Assembly (NCBI RefSeq): GCF_025913575.1
Contig: NZ_CP109785.1
Location: 2,108,001 to 2,172,000, forward strand
Length of the DNA stretch: 64,000 nt
Direction of reading: 5' to 3'
From: Halocatena marina
GTDB taxonomy: Archaea > Halobacteriota > Halobacteria > Halobacteriales > Haloarculaceae
A program made the translations under genes and the position numbers. Positions within the stretch are counted from its first letter, which is position 1. Every line of letters starts with the position of its first letter. Shown here one piece after another: positions 44,829 through 53,309 of this stretch. The notes beneath the pieces are model-generated. The model was not told the DNA's origin. It ran no database searches and saw only the letters and a program-made list of their open reading frames with translations.

Positions 44829-45260
44829 ATGGGAACGAACACAGCACTTGGAACACAAGGGCCGGCATCGTTGATTCTTATTCGACTTTTAGTAGGAGGC
44901 GTATTTCTCTCCGAAGGAGTTCAAAAGCTCATTTTTCCAGGGGTTCTTGGAGCTGAACGCTTTGCCCACCTTGGATTTCCCGTTCCGGGACTCACCGCCA
45001 CAGCCATTGGCACGATCGAAATTGTCGCAGGCGCGGCAGTTCTCCTGGGATTGGCGACACGTCTAGCCGCGCTCTTTCTGTTAGTGATCGCAATTGTTGC
45101 GATCATTACAACGAAAGTCCCGATTTTACTGGGACACAGCGTTTGGGTTTTCCCACTCGAGGAGAGTAATCGCTACGGTATGTGGGCGTTTCTCCACGCA
45201 TGGCGCGGAGATATCGCAATGTTGCTCGGCTCACTCTACTTGCTCATTGCCATCGACTAA
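44829..45260 (+). CDS. DoxX family membrane protein
   Basis: A 143-residue four-helix membrane protein of the DoxX family. Visible are LILIRLLVGGVFLSEGVQKL, the GTIEIVAGAAVLLGLATRLAAL segment and a C-terminal WRGDIAMLLGSLYLLI. In some archaea DoxX is a subunit of a thiosulfate:quinone oxidoreductase; most homologues have no known role. A TTTAATC about 27 nt before the ATG suggests a leaderless transcript. Confidence 0.9.
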   Translation: MGTNTALGTQGPASLILIRLLVGGVFLSEGVQKLIFPGVLGAERFAHLGFPVPGLTATAIGTIEIVAGAAVLLGLATRLAALFLLVIAIVAIITTKVPILLGHSVWVFPLEESNRYGMWAFLHAWRGDIAMLLGSLYLLIAID

Positions 45261-45511
45261 GACACAGGAAGATAACCGAGAGTCGTCATTGCGATACAAT
45301 ATTGTCTCAATCGCGGAGTTCCAAGATGTTCTGGCTGTTTTATTTTTCTCGCGCGGGCGCGCGAATGACGCGCTGACAAGCTGTAGCAAAAGTAAGGAGA
45401 ATGGTCTATCCGACCTGAATAGAATAACACCTTTGACGATACACAACATGTGACATTATAACATGATTCGACAGGTAAATATACTAGCGATTCAAATGGA
45501 GCCACTCCGCC

Positions 45512-45727
45512 ATGACGACAGAGCCTTCCCCTACAGCGGACCGCCCTGATCCGGAATTGATGATCGTTTGTGAATCATCAACCGGTCGAACGATACTTGG
45601 TCCAGATCCAGTCGCCTTCCAACGATGGGAACAACAGCGAGACGCCTCCAAAGCGAATCCCGAAGACGACGGGACCAAACGGACGCAGAAGGACGGGAAA
45701 ACAGATGTACGGGAGGATGATGCGTGA
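45512..45727 (+). CDS. small acidic hypothetical protein
   Basis: A 71-residue product with a Pro/Asp/Glu-rich start (TTEPSPTADRPDPELMIVCE), a core STGRTILGPDPVAFQRWEQQ and a charged, probably disordered tail. Codon use looks like that of real haloarchaeal genes. No family recognised. Overlapping frames on both strands are less plausible. Confidence 0.45.
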   Translation: MTTEPSPTADRPDPELMIVCESSTGRTILGPDPVAFQRWEQQRDASKANPEDDGTKRTQKDGKTDVREDDA

Positions 45728-46018
45728 GAGTCCATGTCGAAGAATCACTATACAGTACTCATTCAGGACGTGCGTCGATCCAGCGGACCGCAACCGATCT
45801 CCTGTGCGTGATTAGATCGTAACGACTGATCACCAATACGTTCAGCATACGATTTCTCACTCGTGTTCGAGACAAATGAAACAGTCTCAAACGAGAGCAG
45901 CTGTGCTTTGGCAACTCAGACGGCACAGTACATCGTCGTGTTGACAGCGACCGACACGTGTAACGATTCCAAAGTAGTGATACAGCGTTTCTTATCCGAC
46001 TGTCCTACTTTCGACACT

Positions 46019-46867
46019 CTACCCGTAAAATCCGTTTCGAGCAGCACCACCGGCACGAAGCATCGCAACGGACGCATCGAACGCCTCGCGGTAGGTATCA
46101 GCGCTCACACTTGTTGTCCGACCGCCAGTCCGTTCGACGCCCGGCACGCCGCCAGCACGGAAAGCGTGGTTCGTTGCTGACCATTCGGCCTCAATAGTGA
46201 TATGTTCTGCTGTCGTCGTCGACTGATCGAATCCACCATCCGCTGCGCGTTGGAGCGCTCGGGTTGCTGCCTCGCGAATTGCTGCTCTCGATGTTACGGG
46301 AGAGAGACACTCTGCTGAAAATCGATCGACCCCCTGCTTTACTACTGCTGTCTCGACGCTTTCTCCAAGTTCATCAGTTGCCTCGTCTGCCGTTTTATCA
46401 TCGCCAGTAACGAGACCGACCGGTACACCGAAATGAGCCGCAAGAGCAGCGTTCCAACCGAGCTCACCGACTTCTCGTCCGTCGACTAGCAGTCGAATCA
46501 GTTCGTGCCCGTAAAATGTGTGGTTGAGGACTGCACCCGATGTGCCAGCCTTGGCGTGGTAGCCAACAAAAAACGCTACGTTGTGATCGGACGAGAGGCC
46601 CTGCATCATCGAGCGAGGTTTCGTCCGTCCGCGGATCAAGCGGGCCCGATCGTCAAGCCGCGATCGATCGAGATTCCGCATACCCGAGTGTGAGTCGTTG
46701 ACCAGCACCTCACTCGCGCCACCATCATACGCCCCCTCGATGGCTGCGTTCACATCACCGTGGAGAAGCTCGGTTCCGCGCTCGTACTCACGCTCACCGC
46801 TCACAACGTCTTCCGGCGTTGTGATACCCGTGATTCCTTCCATGTCTGCGGAAATGAATACCTTCAC
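46019..46867 (-). CDS. M55 family D-aminopeptidase (DppA-like)
   Basis: A 282-residue zinc peptidase of the DppA family. The N-terminal metal motif is ISADMEGITG (Asp and Glu ligands), followed by NDSHSGMRN, GYHAKAG and HTFYGHELIRL with the His ligands. DppA of Bacillus releases N-terminal D-amino acids (D-Ala-D-Ala) and is encoded with peptide-uptake and muropeptide-recycling genes. No signal peptide, so it acts on imported peptides. The start is GTG 46867, giving MKVFISADMEG as in the family. Confidence 0.92.
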   Translation of the reverse strand: MKVFISADMEGITGITTPEDVVSGEREYERGTELLHGDVNAAIEGAYDGGASEVLVNDSHSGMRNLDRSRLDDRARLIRGRTKPRSMMQGLSSDHNVAFFVGYHAKAGTSGAVLNHTFYGHELIRLLVDGREVGELGWNAALAAHFGVPVGLVTGDDKTADEATDELGESVETAVVKQGVDRFSAECLSPVTSRAAIREAATRALQRAADGGFDQSTTTAEHITIEAEWSATNHAFRAGGVPGVERTGGRTTSVSADTYREAFDASVAMLRAGGAARNGFYG

Positions 46868-47108
46868 GAAACCACCGTTCGGTGAGGATCAATAAAGCAT
46901 TTCACCCGGATTCGATTAGGGAGTTGCTCCAGCGCGCTCGTTTCCCATTAGAAGTGAAGAAGTGCGTCTAGGTCATTAACGCTATAATATCGGCGATCGC
47001 ACGGTGTTTTTCCCAGTACTCGACCGTGAACGACCAGCAGCAACAAAGCTAGCAACCAAGAGCATCTGAAAATTCAGTGCGTTCGAGAAAGAACAGGCGG
47101 TCATATCG

Positions 47109-47849
47109 TCAGTGGCGTGTATAGCGCTGTTTCATCTCATCAAGAATAGTGTTCAGTATTTTCTGCTCACCAACACGGAGATGTTCGAGCAATGTTGGCC
47201 CAGTGACACCGAGCGATTCAGCGATCTGCGTCGCAGATACGTCCCGTGGCCACTGATAGTAACCCTTTGCCTGTGCTTCAAACAGACTTTCGCGCTGTCT
47301 GGTTGATAGGCCCGAGTACATTTTATCGACGTTATCTGCGAACTCGACTTCATCTTTGGGATCAACCTCGTGAATCGCTTCGACCTCTACATCAAACTCG
47401 TCTGCCATCTGGTTCAGCACACAACTGAGAATATCGGAACGCACGAGCACAGTCCAGTATTCCTGACCACCGGTGATGTGAACAGGTTCGATCGGCATGA
47501 ACTCGGAATTAACGATCTGAGGAACGATACTACTATCGCGTTGGTAAGTAACCACAACGCGGGCACGATCGAACGAACGCTTGAGCACCGCAATGTTGTT
47601 TACCACGCTGTGGGTGGCGATCGTCTCGATGAACGCATCGATCGTTGCATCACCTTCTGAAACAAGAATGAAATCACCCTTGATCTCCTCTTTCGTTGGA
47701 TAGAGAGATTTTTCGATAATATGGGTTCCTGGATGAGCTTCCGTGGCTGCGAGCGTCCAACACCCCGGATGCTGGAGTTCCAGTTTCACCTGCTTGTACA
47801 GTGTCCCTTCTTCTTCTGAACTTGACTGACAGACACGGGTTATACTCAT
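47109..47849 (-). CDS. HTH_10 (bacterio-opsin activator type) regulator
   Basis: A 246-residue haloarchaeal regulator. The N-terminal two thirds are a variable sensor-like domain (with a VKLELQHPGCWTL opening). The C-terminal 70 residues form the HTH_10 domain: LSTRQRESLFEAQAKGYY, then VSATQIAESLGVTGPTLLEHL. ATG 47849 is preferred to 47861. It lies between the M55 and NlpC/P60 genes, all on the minus strand, so it may regulate them. Confidence 0.9.
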   Translation of the reverse strand: MSITRVCQSSSEEEGTLYKQVKLELQHPGCWTLAATEAHPGTHIIEKSLYPTKEEIKGDFILVSEGDATIDAFIETIATHSVVNNIAVLKRSFDRARVVVTYQRDSSIVPQIVNSEFMPIEPVHITGGQEYWTVLVRSDILSCVLNQMADEFDVEVEAIHEVDPKDEVEFADNVDKMYSGLSTRQRESLFEAQAKGYYQWPRDVSATQIAESLGVTGPTLLEHLRVGEQKILNTILDEMKQRYTRH

Positions 47850-48006
47850 ATGACAATTCATTCAAAGTAATCATTCACTAAATAGTTACTCATTAAACAC
47901 ACAATTATTTAGTATTAAAATGTACATGTATGAACATATATTGGCAAGCTCAATCCAGTCAACAAGCGGTGATCGGAGGCCACCCCGATCCGTGATCGGC
48001 ACCGCG

Positions 48007-49038
48007 TCAATCCAGGATCCGCTTTGCCATCTCGAACTTCCGATCGGTAGCTGTATGATGGGTTGGCTGTTGCTGGTCCGGTTCATGGATCAGATCACGG
48101 TCCAGATTTGCGTCCGGATCGGGGGACGCGGTAACGACAGCCCCCACAGTTCCGTCGGCGTGGATGTAGTCGCTACCACCGAGACTGAGAGCGACGTGTC
48201 CGGGGAAAAAGAGGAGATCCCCCGGTTGGAGGTTTTCGTAGGAGACGGAGACGCCCAACCGGCGCTGTTGGTCTGCATCGCGCGGGAGTGTGAGACCGGC
48301 CAGTCGGTAGGCCATCCACACGAGCCCAGAACAATCGATACCGTCGGTCGTCATCCCACCCCAGCGATACGGCGTTCCGAGATAGCGCGTTGCGTTCGTT
48401 ACGACTGCTTGAGCCGTCAGACCGGAATCAGCGTCGGAGACCATCGCCGCATTCGTTAGACTCGACACCACAGCGTCTTCGAGTCGGACGTTCGTTCCGG
48501 TGCGAAATTCGATCACGGGATGAGAATCCACGTCCCGGACGTGACACTCGGTTCCTGCATATACGGTCTCTACTCCGTCGACTAGATCAGGTACATCAGC
48601 AGTGAGAACGTGATCGAACGCCCCATCGACAGGAGCAACGAGATACTCGGATCGAACCCAGCCAAGGTAAGCATCCGGTGTCCTGACCCGGGTCCACGCT
48701 CCTTCTGTGTCGAACGCCGTGACAGATGCCCCATAGAGGATTTCGGTGATGCGTTCTGCATCCGATTCTGACTCCCCACGGACAGGAGCGACCCCAACAG
48801 TAACTGTTCTCTCACGTGCGTGTTCTTCGATGACATCGATATTGGTCTCGACCATCTCGGTGGCGTTCCCTACAGAGCTCACTACTCGATCTCGGAGCTG
48901 AGCGCTCTGAACACGGCCAGACACGGCTATTCCAGTCTCAGTCTGTCGAGCAGCGAGATCGAAGCACACCACACGCTCGTCCGGAGCGTACCTCGTTTCA
49001 CACCGTCCGAGTGCACACATAACTGTGGGAAGAGTCAT
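48007..49038 (-). CDS. NlpC/P60 family peptidase with SH3-like domains
   Basis: About 343 residues with no signal peptide. Residues 60-200 look like bacterial SH3 repeats (VAPVRGESES, TRVRTPDAYLGWVRSEYL). The C-terminal NlpC/P60 domain has the Cys nucleophile in GIDCSGLVWMAYRLAG, the His in FPGHVALSLG and YIHADG. The layout is that of YkfC-type gamma-D-glutamyl-diamino-acid endopeptidases that cut imported muropeptides in the cytoplasm. Archaea lack peptidoglycan, so the substrate is an open question. Divergent from the AstE-like gene at 49111. Confidence 0.88.
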   Translation of the reverse strand: MTLPTVMCALGRCETRYAPDERVVCFDLAARQTETGIAVSGRVQSAQLRDRVVSSVGNATEMVETNIDVIEEHARERTVTVGVAPVRGESESDAERITEILYGASVTAFDTEGAWTRVRTPDAYLGWVRSEYLVAPVDGAFDHVLTADVPDLVDGVETVYAGTECHVRDVDSHPVIEFRTGTNVRLEDAVVSSLTNAAMVSDADSGLTAQAVVTNATRYLGTPYRWGGMTTDGIDCSGLVWMAYRLAGLTLPRDADQQRRLGVSVSYENLQPGDLLFFPGHVALSLGGSDYIHADGTVGAVVTASPDPDANLDRDLIHEPDQQQPTHHTATDRKFEMAKRILD

Positions 49039-49110
49039 ACAAGTCACAATCACGACATCACGAAAAGGATTTCGTCGTCATAGATCGTGGGAGAAAGCAC
49101 CGGGTGAAGC

Positions 49111-50205
49111 ATGAGAAAGAGTAACGATACCACGTTTCGACATGATGGTATGCAGATCGGTACCGCCAAAGCACACGCCGGACAGCTCACTGAGGGATGG
49201 TTCGACGCCACCGAGTTGCCGACTGGTTCGACCGAGCGGCTCCCGGTTCTCATCGCCGATGGGGTTGAAGACGGTCCGACGCTGTGGATCACTGGTTCGA
49301 TCCACGGCAACGAAGTCACAGGACTCGCGGCCGCACAAGACGTGATGACGGAGACATTGGCTGAGCGTCTGGCCGGTACTGTGGTCTGTCTCCCAAACCT
49401 GAATCCAGCTGGACTCCGCCGGACTGCTCGGACATCGTACTATCACGACGACGATCCGAACAGATACTTTCCGGAGTCAACAGAGACAACTGGACAAGCA
49501 CGCGTGCAAGAACGAATCAACGAACGACTCTTCGAACAGATCGAAGACACTGCTGATGCGGTCGTATCGCTTCACACCGCTGGTGTGGATTCGCTGCCGT
49601 TTTCGATCATCGAACGCGTCCACTACGGTGAGTTCCGCACCGAATCTGAGGCACGGGAGCTGGCAGCGACGGTGCAACGACTCGCCGACGCCTTCGGATT
49701 GCCAACCGTGCTCGAATTTGAAGCAGAGGATCACGAGACGCGCCGGCTCCACCGATCGCTCGGAGCCGCGACATTGAATGTCGCGGGAATACCGACGTTC
49801 ACTCCAGAACTCGGGAGCCACACCGTCGTTCAGGAACGACCCCGCGAAAGCGCCGTCGTTGGACTCCGTAATGTAATGTGCGAACTCGGTTTGCTTGATG
49901 AATCAGACAGAAAGCCGAACGCGCTTGCTCCAGATTCTCCGGTACCGTTTCCTGTGAGGCGAGCTGACCACCCAGCAACGGAGACGGCCGGAATTGTCCG
50001 ACATCTCGTCGATACCGGAGACGTAATCGAGGCAGACGAACCCGTCGCAGAGATCGTCACCCCACACGGCACCCGAAAAACGACGATCCACTCTGACCAC
50101 GCAGGCTACGTGCTCGCTCGCCGAAACGGTGTGGCCGTCTACGAAAACGATTCTCTCCTGAGTATGGCTGTTCGAGACACGGGAGACACCGTGGTGGCTC
50201 GATGA
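49111..50205 (+). CDS. succinylglutamate desuccinylase/aspartoacylase family protein
   Basis: A 364-residue zinc amidohydrolase related to M14 carboxypeptidases. The zinc motif is TGSIHGNEVTGL (HxxE), NLNPAGLRRTAR carries substrate-binding Arg, and the third ligand is in SLHTAG. A C-terminal biotinyl/lipoyl-like beta domain (GIVRHLVDTGDVIEADEPVA) is present as in many AstE-like proteins. Only 72 bp separate its start from the NlpC/P60 start, so the two share one divergent promoter region. Confidence 0.88.
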   Translation: MRKSNDTTFRHDGMQIGTAKAHAGQLTEGWFDATELPTGSTERLPVLIADGVEDGPTLWITGSIHGNEVTGLAAAQDVMTETLAERLAGTVVCLPNLNPAGLRRTARTSYYHDDDPNRYFPESTETTGQARVQERINERLFEQIEDTADAVVSLHTAGVDSLPFSIIERVHYGEFRTESEARELAATVQRLADAFGLPTVLEFEAEDHETRRLHRSLGAATLNVAGIPTFTPELGSHTVVQERPRESAVVGLRNVMCELGLLDESDRKPNALAPDSPVPFPVRRADHPATETAGIVRHLVDTGDVIEADEPVAEIVTPHGTRKTTIHSDHAGYVLARRNGVAVYENDSLLSMAVRDTGDTVVAR

Positions 50206-50449
50206 AGTAGTACTGCCACTCAAAGCACGGTAGGATCGAGCTGAGCGTACGAGAGTAAAATTCTCGCCGACATTGGAATTACAAAAGATATTTATCATCA
50301 CCAATATCACGTCCGAGCAGTGATTCATCAACGTCTCATTTCGCCGAGCCCGAGGTTCGTGGACCACCCGAGTGCGGCTATTCGACAGCGTGTGATACCG
50401 AATAACGGTCGTGTTACTAAAACAGAATTTATAACGACTATTGGTACAC

Positions 50450-51727
50450 GTGTCATCTAATAGTGACGTTTTTCGAGAAGATGTTGTTCGTTCTGACGGT
50501 GAATCGTCACTCGAAGTCATCGGGAGAGATGGCGAAATAGATGGAGACACAACGAGCAACGAGGAGAGCACAGCTGAGGAAACGAACGCAGTCCTCCTGT
50601 CCGCAGACAGCGACCAAGTGCCGACGATAAGCATCATCATTCCCACGCTGAACGAAGAACAGGGGATTGGTGAGTGTATCACTCGCATTGAGCGCGCGCT
50701 CTGTGAGTTAGAAATCACGGGTGAGATCATCGTCAGCGATAGTTCGACGGACCGAACACCAGACATCGCACGAGAACGAGGGGCGATCATCGTCGAACCG
50801 GATGCTCCGGGGTACGGCTATGCGTACCGGTACGCGTTCGAGCACGCTCGCGGAGCGTACATCGCGATCGGAGACGGCGATACGACCTACGATTTCGAGG
50901 AACTCCCACGGCTCTATCGGCTCGTCGAATCGGGACCGGCCGATATGGCAGTGGGAAGTCGACTCGCCGGAACGATCGAACCGGGGGCGATGCCGTTGTT
51001 GCACCGATACATCGGCAATCCGTTGCTCACGAAATTCCTGAACGTATTCTATGGGGCCGGAGTGTCTGATGCTCACAGTGGAATGCGTGTGTTCTCGCGG
51101 TCGATGCTCGAACAGCTCGAATTCTCGACCGACGGGATGGAGTTTGCGAGCGAGATGATCATGGAAGCTGGCGAGCATGGGTTACGAATCGACGAGCGGC
51201 CAATCACGTACCACCCACGGACTGGTGATGCGACGATAGACAGCTTCCGTGACGGCTGGCGGCACGTGCGGTTCATGCTCGTGAACGCCCCTGGGTATCT
51301 GTTTTCGGTGCCCGGTCTCGTGATGGGAGCAATCGGGCTGTTCGTCATGGCACTCGCGTACTCTCCGATCACCATCTTCGGTCAGCCGTTCGGTATCCAC
51401 TCGCTGGTTGCCGGGAGTCTGCTGACGCTGATCGGCTATCAGGTTGTGAGCCTCGGTGCGTTCACTGCTGTGGCTGGTGATCCGATCCAAACACCGAACG
51501 ATCCGATCACGAAGTGGATCGTCGGTCACGTCCGACTCGAACAAGGCGCGTCGGTCGGTCTTGTCGTGTTCGTGGCAGGAGTCGCTTATTCATCGTATCT
51601 GGCCTACGAGTGGATCACGACATCAAATCTCCCATTCCCAATGAGTAGTATCGTCGCGCTCACAGCGATTGTACTCGGTCTCCAGATCATCTTCGGATCG
51701 TTCTTTCTGAGTGCGATTGCAGAGTGA
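50450..51727 (+). CDS. GT2 family glycosyltransferase with membrane tail
   Basis: About 425 residues. After an acidic 60-residue extension comes a GT-A domain: ISIIIPTLNEEQGIGECI, VSDSSTDRTPDIA and the DxD-like IGDGDTTYDF. Four hydrophobic helices form the C-terminus (from about 285). The layout is that of dolichyl-phosphate sugar synthases used in archaeal N-glycosylation. The start is uncertain: GTG 50450 is used; TTG 50441 is the only upstream option. It is convergent with the GT4 gene. Confidence 0.85.
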   Translation: MSSNSDVFREDVVRSDGESSLEVIGRDGEIDGDTTSNEESTAEETNAVLLSADSDQVPTISIIIPTLNEEQGIGECITRIERALCELEITGEIIVSDSSTDRTPDIARERGAIIVEPDAPGYGYAYRYAFEHARGAYIAIGDGDTTYDFEELPRLYRLVESGPADMAVGSRLAGTIEPGAMPLLHRYIGNPLLTKFLNVFYGAGVSDAHSGMRVFSRSMLEQLEFSTDGMEFASEMIMEAGEHGLRIDERPITYHPRTGDATIDSFRDGWRHVRFMLVNAPGYLFSVPGLVMGAIGLFVMALAYSPITIFGQPFGIHSLVAGSLLTLIGYQVVSLGAFTAVAGDPIQTPNDPITKWIVGHVRLEQGASVGLVVFVAGVAYSSYLAYEWITTSNLPFPMSSIVALTAIVLGLQIIFGSFFLSAIAE

Positions 51728-51747
51728 ACAGACAGTTGACACAAGTA

Positions 51748-52881
51748 CTACGCGTGGGATGAGGAATCGATCACGCGCTGGTAGATTTGCTCGGCGCGGT
51801 CGGTAATTCGGTTCCAGTCGTAGCGCTCTGCAAGCGTGGTCGGATCGGACGGTGGTTGGTCACCGTCGAGAACCCGCTCCAAGCGGTGGGCAACTGCCTC
51901 GGCGGTCGGGGAGACGAGAAAGCCGCCGTCACCGACGACCTCACTGGCGGCTGAGTGTGGGTGATCGGCTGCAATGACGACACAACCGGCGGCCATCGCC
52001 TCAGCGACAGTGATACCGAACCCCTCCCGTGTCGAGGGAGAGACGAACACCCGTGCGGCGTTCATGTATCCGAGCATCTCTTCGCGCTCGAGAAAACCGA
52101 GAAAAGAGATCTGATCACGACACGAGAGATCATCGGCGTGACGTTCGAGTGCATCTCGACGGGGACCCTCACCGATAATCCCGAGTGAACAGTCGGGGGG
52201 TGCGATCGAATCGAAGGCCTTGATCAAGATTTCGACGTTTTTTTCGGCGATGAGTCGTCCCACGAACAGAACATCGAAGCCGTCCTCTGCTTCCTGTACC
52301 GATCGAATTCGATCGACATCGATCCCGTTCGGAACGATGTCGATACGATCTCGCACAGGACCGATAGCGGCTAACCGATCTGCGGTGACACCCGAAACGG
52401 CGATCGGGTGTTGGGGTGTCTTCGCCGTGAGTCGCTCTATTAATCTGCCACACGGCCCGAGCAGCCCGAGATACTCATTCCAGTAGGATCCCCACACTTC
52501 GTGCCACGTCGTGATGAGTGGCGTAGCTGTCCGTATTGCGCTCGCCTTGGCGGCGAGAACGGGGAAGTACGGAAACACAGAAGCGACGACAAGGTCGTGG
52601 TCGTCGAGCGCACGATGGAGCACGAAAAGCAGATCCTTCGAGAATTCAATCGCCTCCGTGATCGAACGACGGTCACCCACGTACAGGTCCCGCGCCGGAC
52701 TCACCGCCCGAAGCGTCACACCCTCGTGAACGGTATTCTTGGGACCGTCCCAGAAATGTCGTCCGTAGATCGTCACCTCGTGACCACGGGCAGCGAGCCG
52801 AGTACTGATCTCGTAGATCCGCTTTTCCGCGCCGCCCGTGACGAACGGGTACACGACATTCGAGACGAAAGCGACATTCAT
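51748..52881 (-). CDS. GT4 family glycosyltransferase
   Basis: A 377-residue GT-B glycosyltransferase. N-terminal MNVAFVSNVVYPFVTGGAEKR, the nucleotide-sugar-binding VLFVGRLIAEKNVE, and the retaining-enzyme motif SPSTREGFGITVAEAMAAG (E-x7-E). No membrane helices. ATG 52881 gives the normal N-terminus; the upstream 21 codons are rejected. With the neighbouring GT2 and flippase it points to surface glycan assembly. Confidence 0.9.
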   Translation of the reverse strand: MNVAFVSNVVYPFVTGGAEKRIYEISTRLAARGHEVTIYGRHFWDGPKNTVHEGVTLRAVSPARDLYVGDRRSITEAIEFSKDLLFVLHRALDDHDLVVASVFPYFPVLAAKASAIRTATPLITTWHEVWGSYWNEYLGLLGPCGRLIERLTAKTPQHPIAVSGVTADRLAAIGPVRDRIDIVPNGIDVDRIRSVQEAEDGFDVLFVGRLIAEKNVEILIKAFDSIAPPDCSLGIIGEGPRRDALERHADDLSCRDQISFLGFLEREEMLGYMNAARVFVSPSTREGFGITVAEAMAAGCVVIAADHPHSAASEVVGDGGFLVSPTAEAVAHRLERVLDGDQPPSDPTTLAERYDWNRITDRAEQIYQRVIDSSSHA

Positions 52882-53048
52882 GTGATGGTATCTGATTTCA
52901 CGAGGGATAGCACACAGAACGCTGTTTCGATACGGAACGACCAATCAAGAGAGATAACTAGTTGGAAATTGTTAGAAAATAAAACGATGAAGAACGAGAG
53001 TAAGACAACGGTTATATTATACGTTGGTGCCACCCAATCGACAAAAGA

Positions 53049-53297
53049 ATGAAGCCATCTACATCGACGCAGGAGTATACAACCGTCCAATTACCGACAA
53101 AGAGTGTTGCTGTACTGGAAGAACGCGTTCGATCGACCGAATTTGACTCCGTCTCCGCCTATCTCACGTTTCTCATCGACGAACTCGCACACCAGACAGA
53201 CAATAGCGACGACGCTCCTGACAGCCAGCAGGCCAAGGGAATGGACGATGAAGCGATCGAGCAACGCCTTCGATCGCTTGGCTACCTGGACAACTGA
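53049..53297 (+). CDS. small RHH-like protein before the flippase
   Basis: An 82-residue protein. The N-terminal half (YTTVQLPTKSVAVLEERV then SVSAYLTFLIDELAHQ) looks like a ribbon-helix-helix domain; the C-terminal half is acidic and ends EQRLRSLGYLDN. That ending resembles sulfatase-associated small proteins of glycan clusters. The flippase starts 12 bp later, so the two are co-transcribed. Confidence 0.75.
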   Translation: MKPSTSTQEYTTVQLPTKSVAVLEERVRSTEFDSVSAYLTFLIDELAHQTDNSDDAPDSQQAKGMDDEAIEQRLRSLGYLDN

Positions 53298-53309
53298 CAC
53301 AGTATTAGC

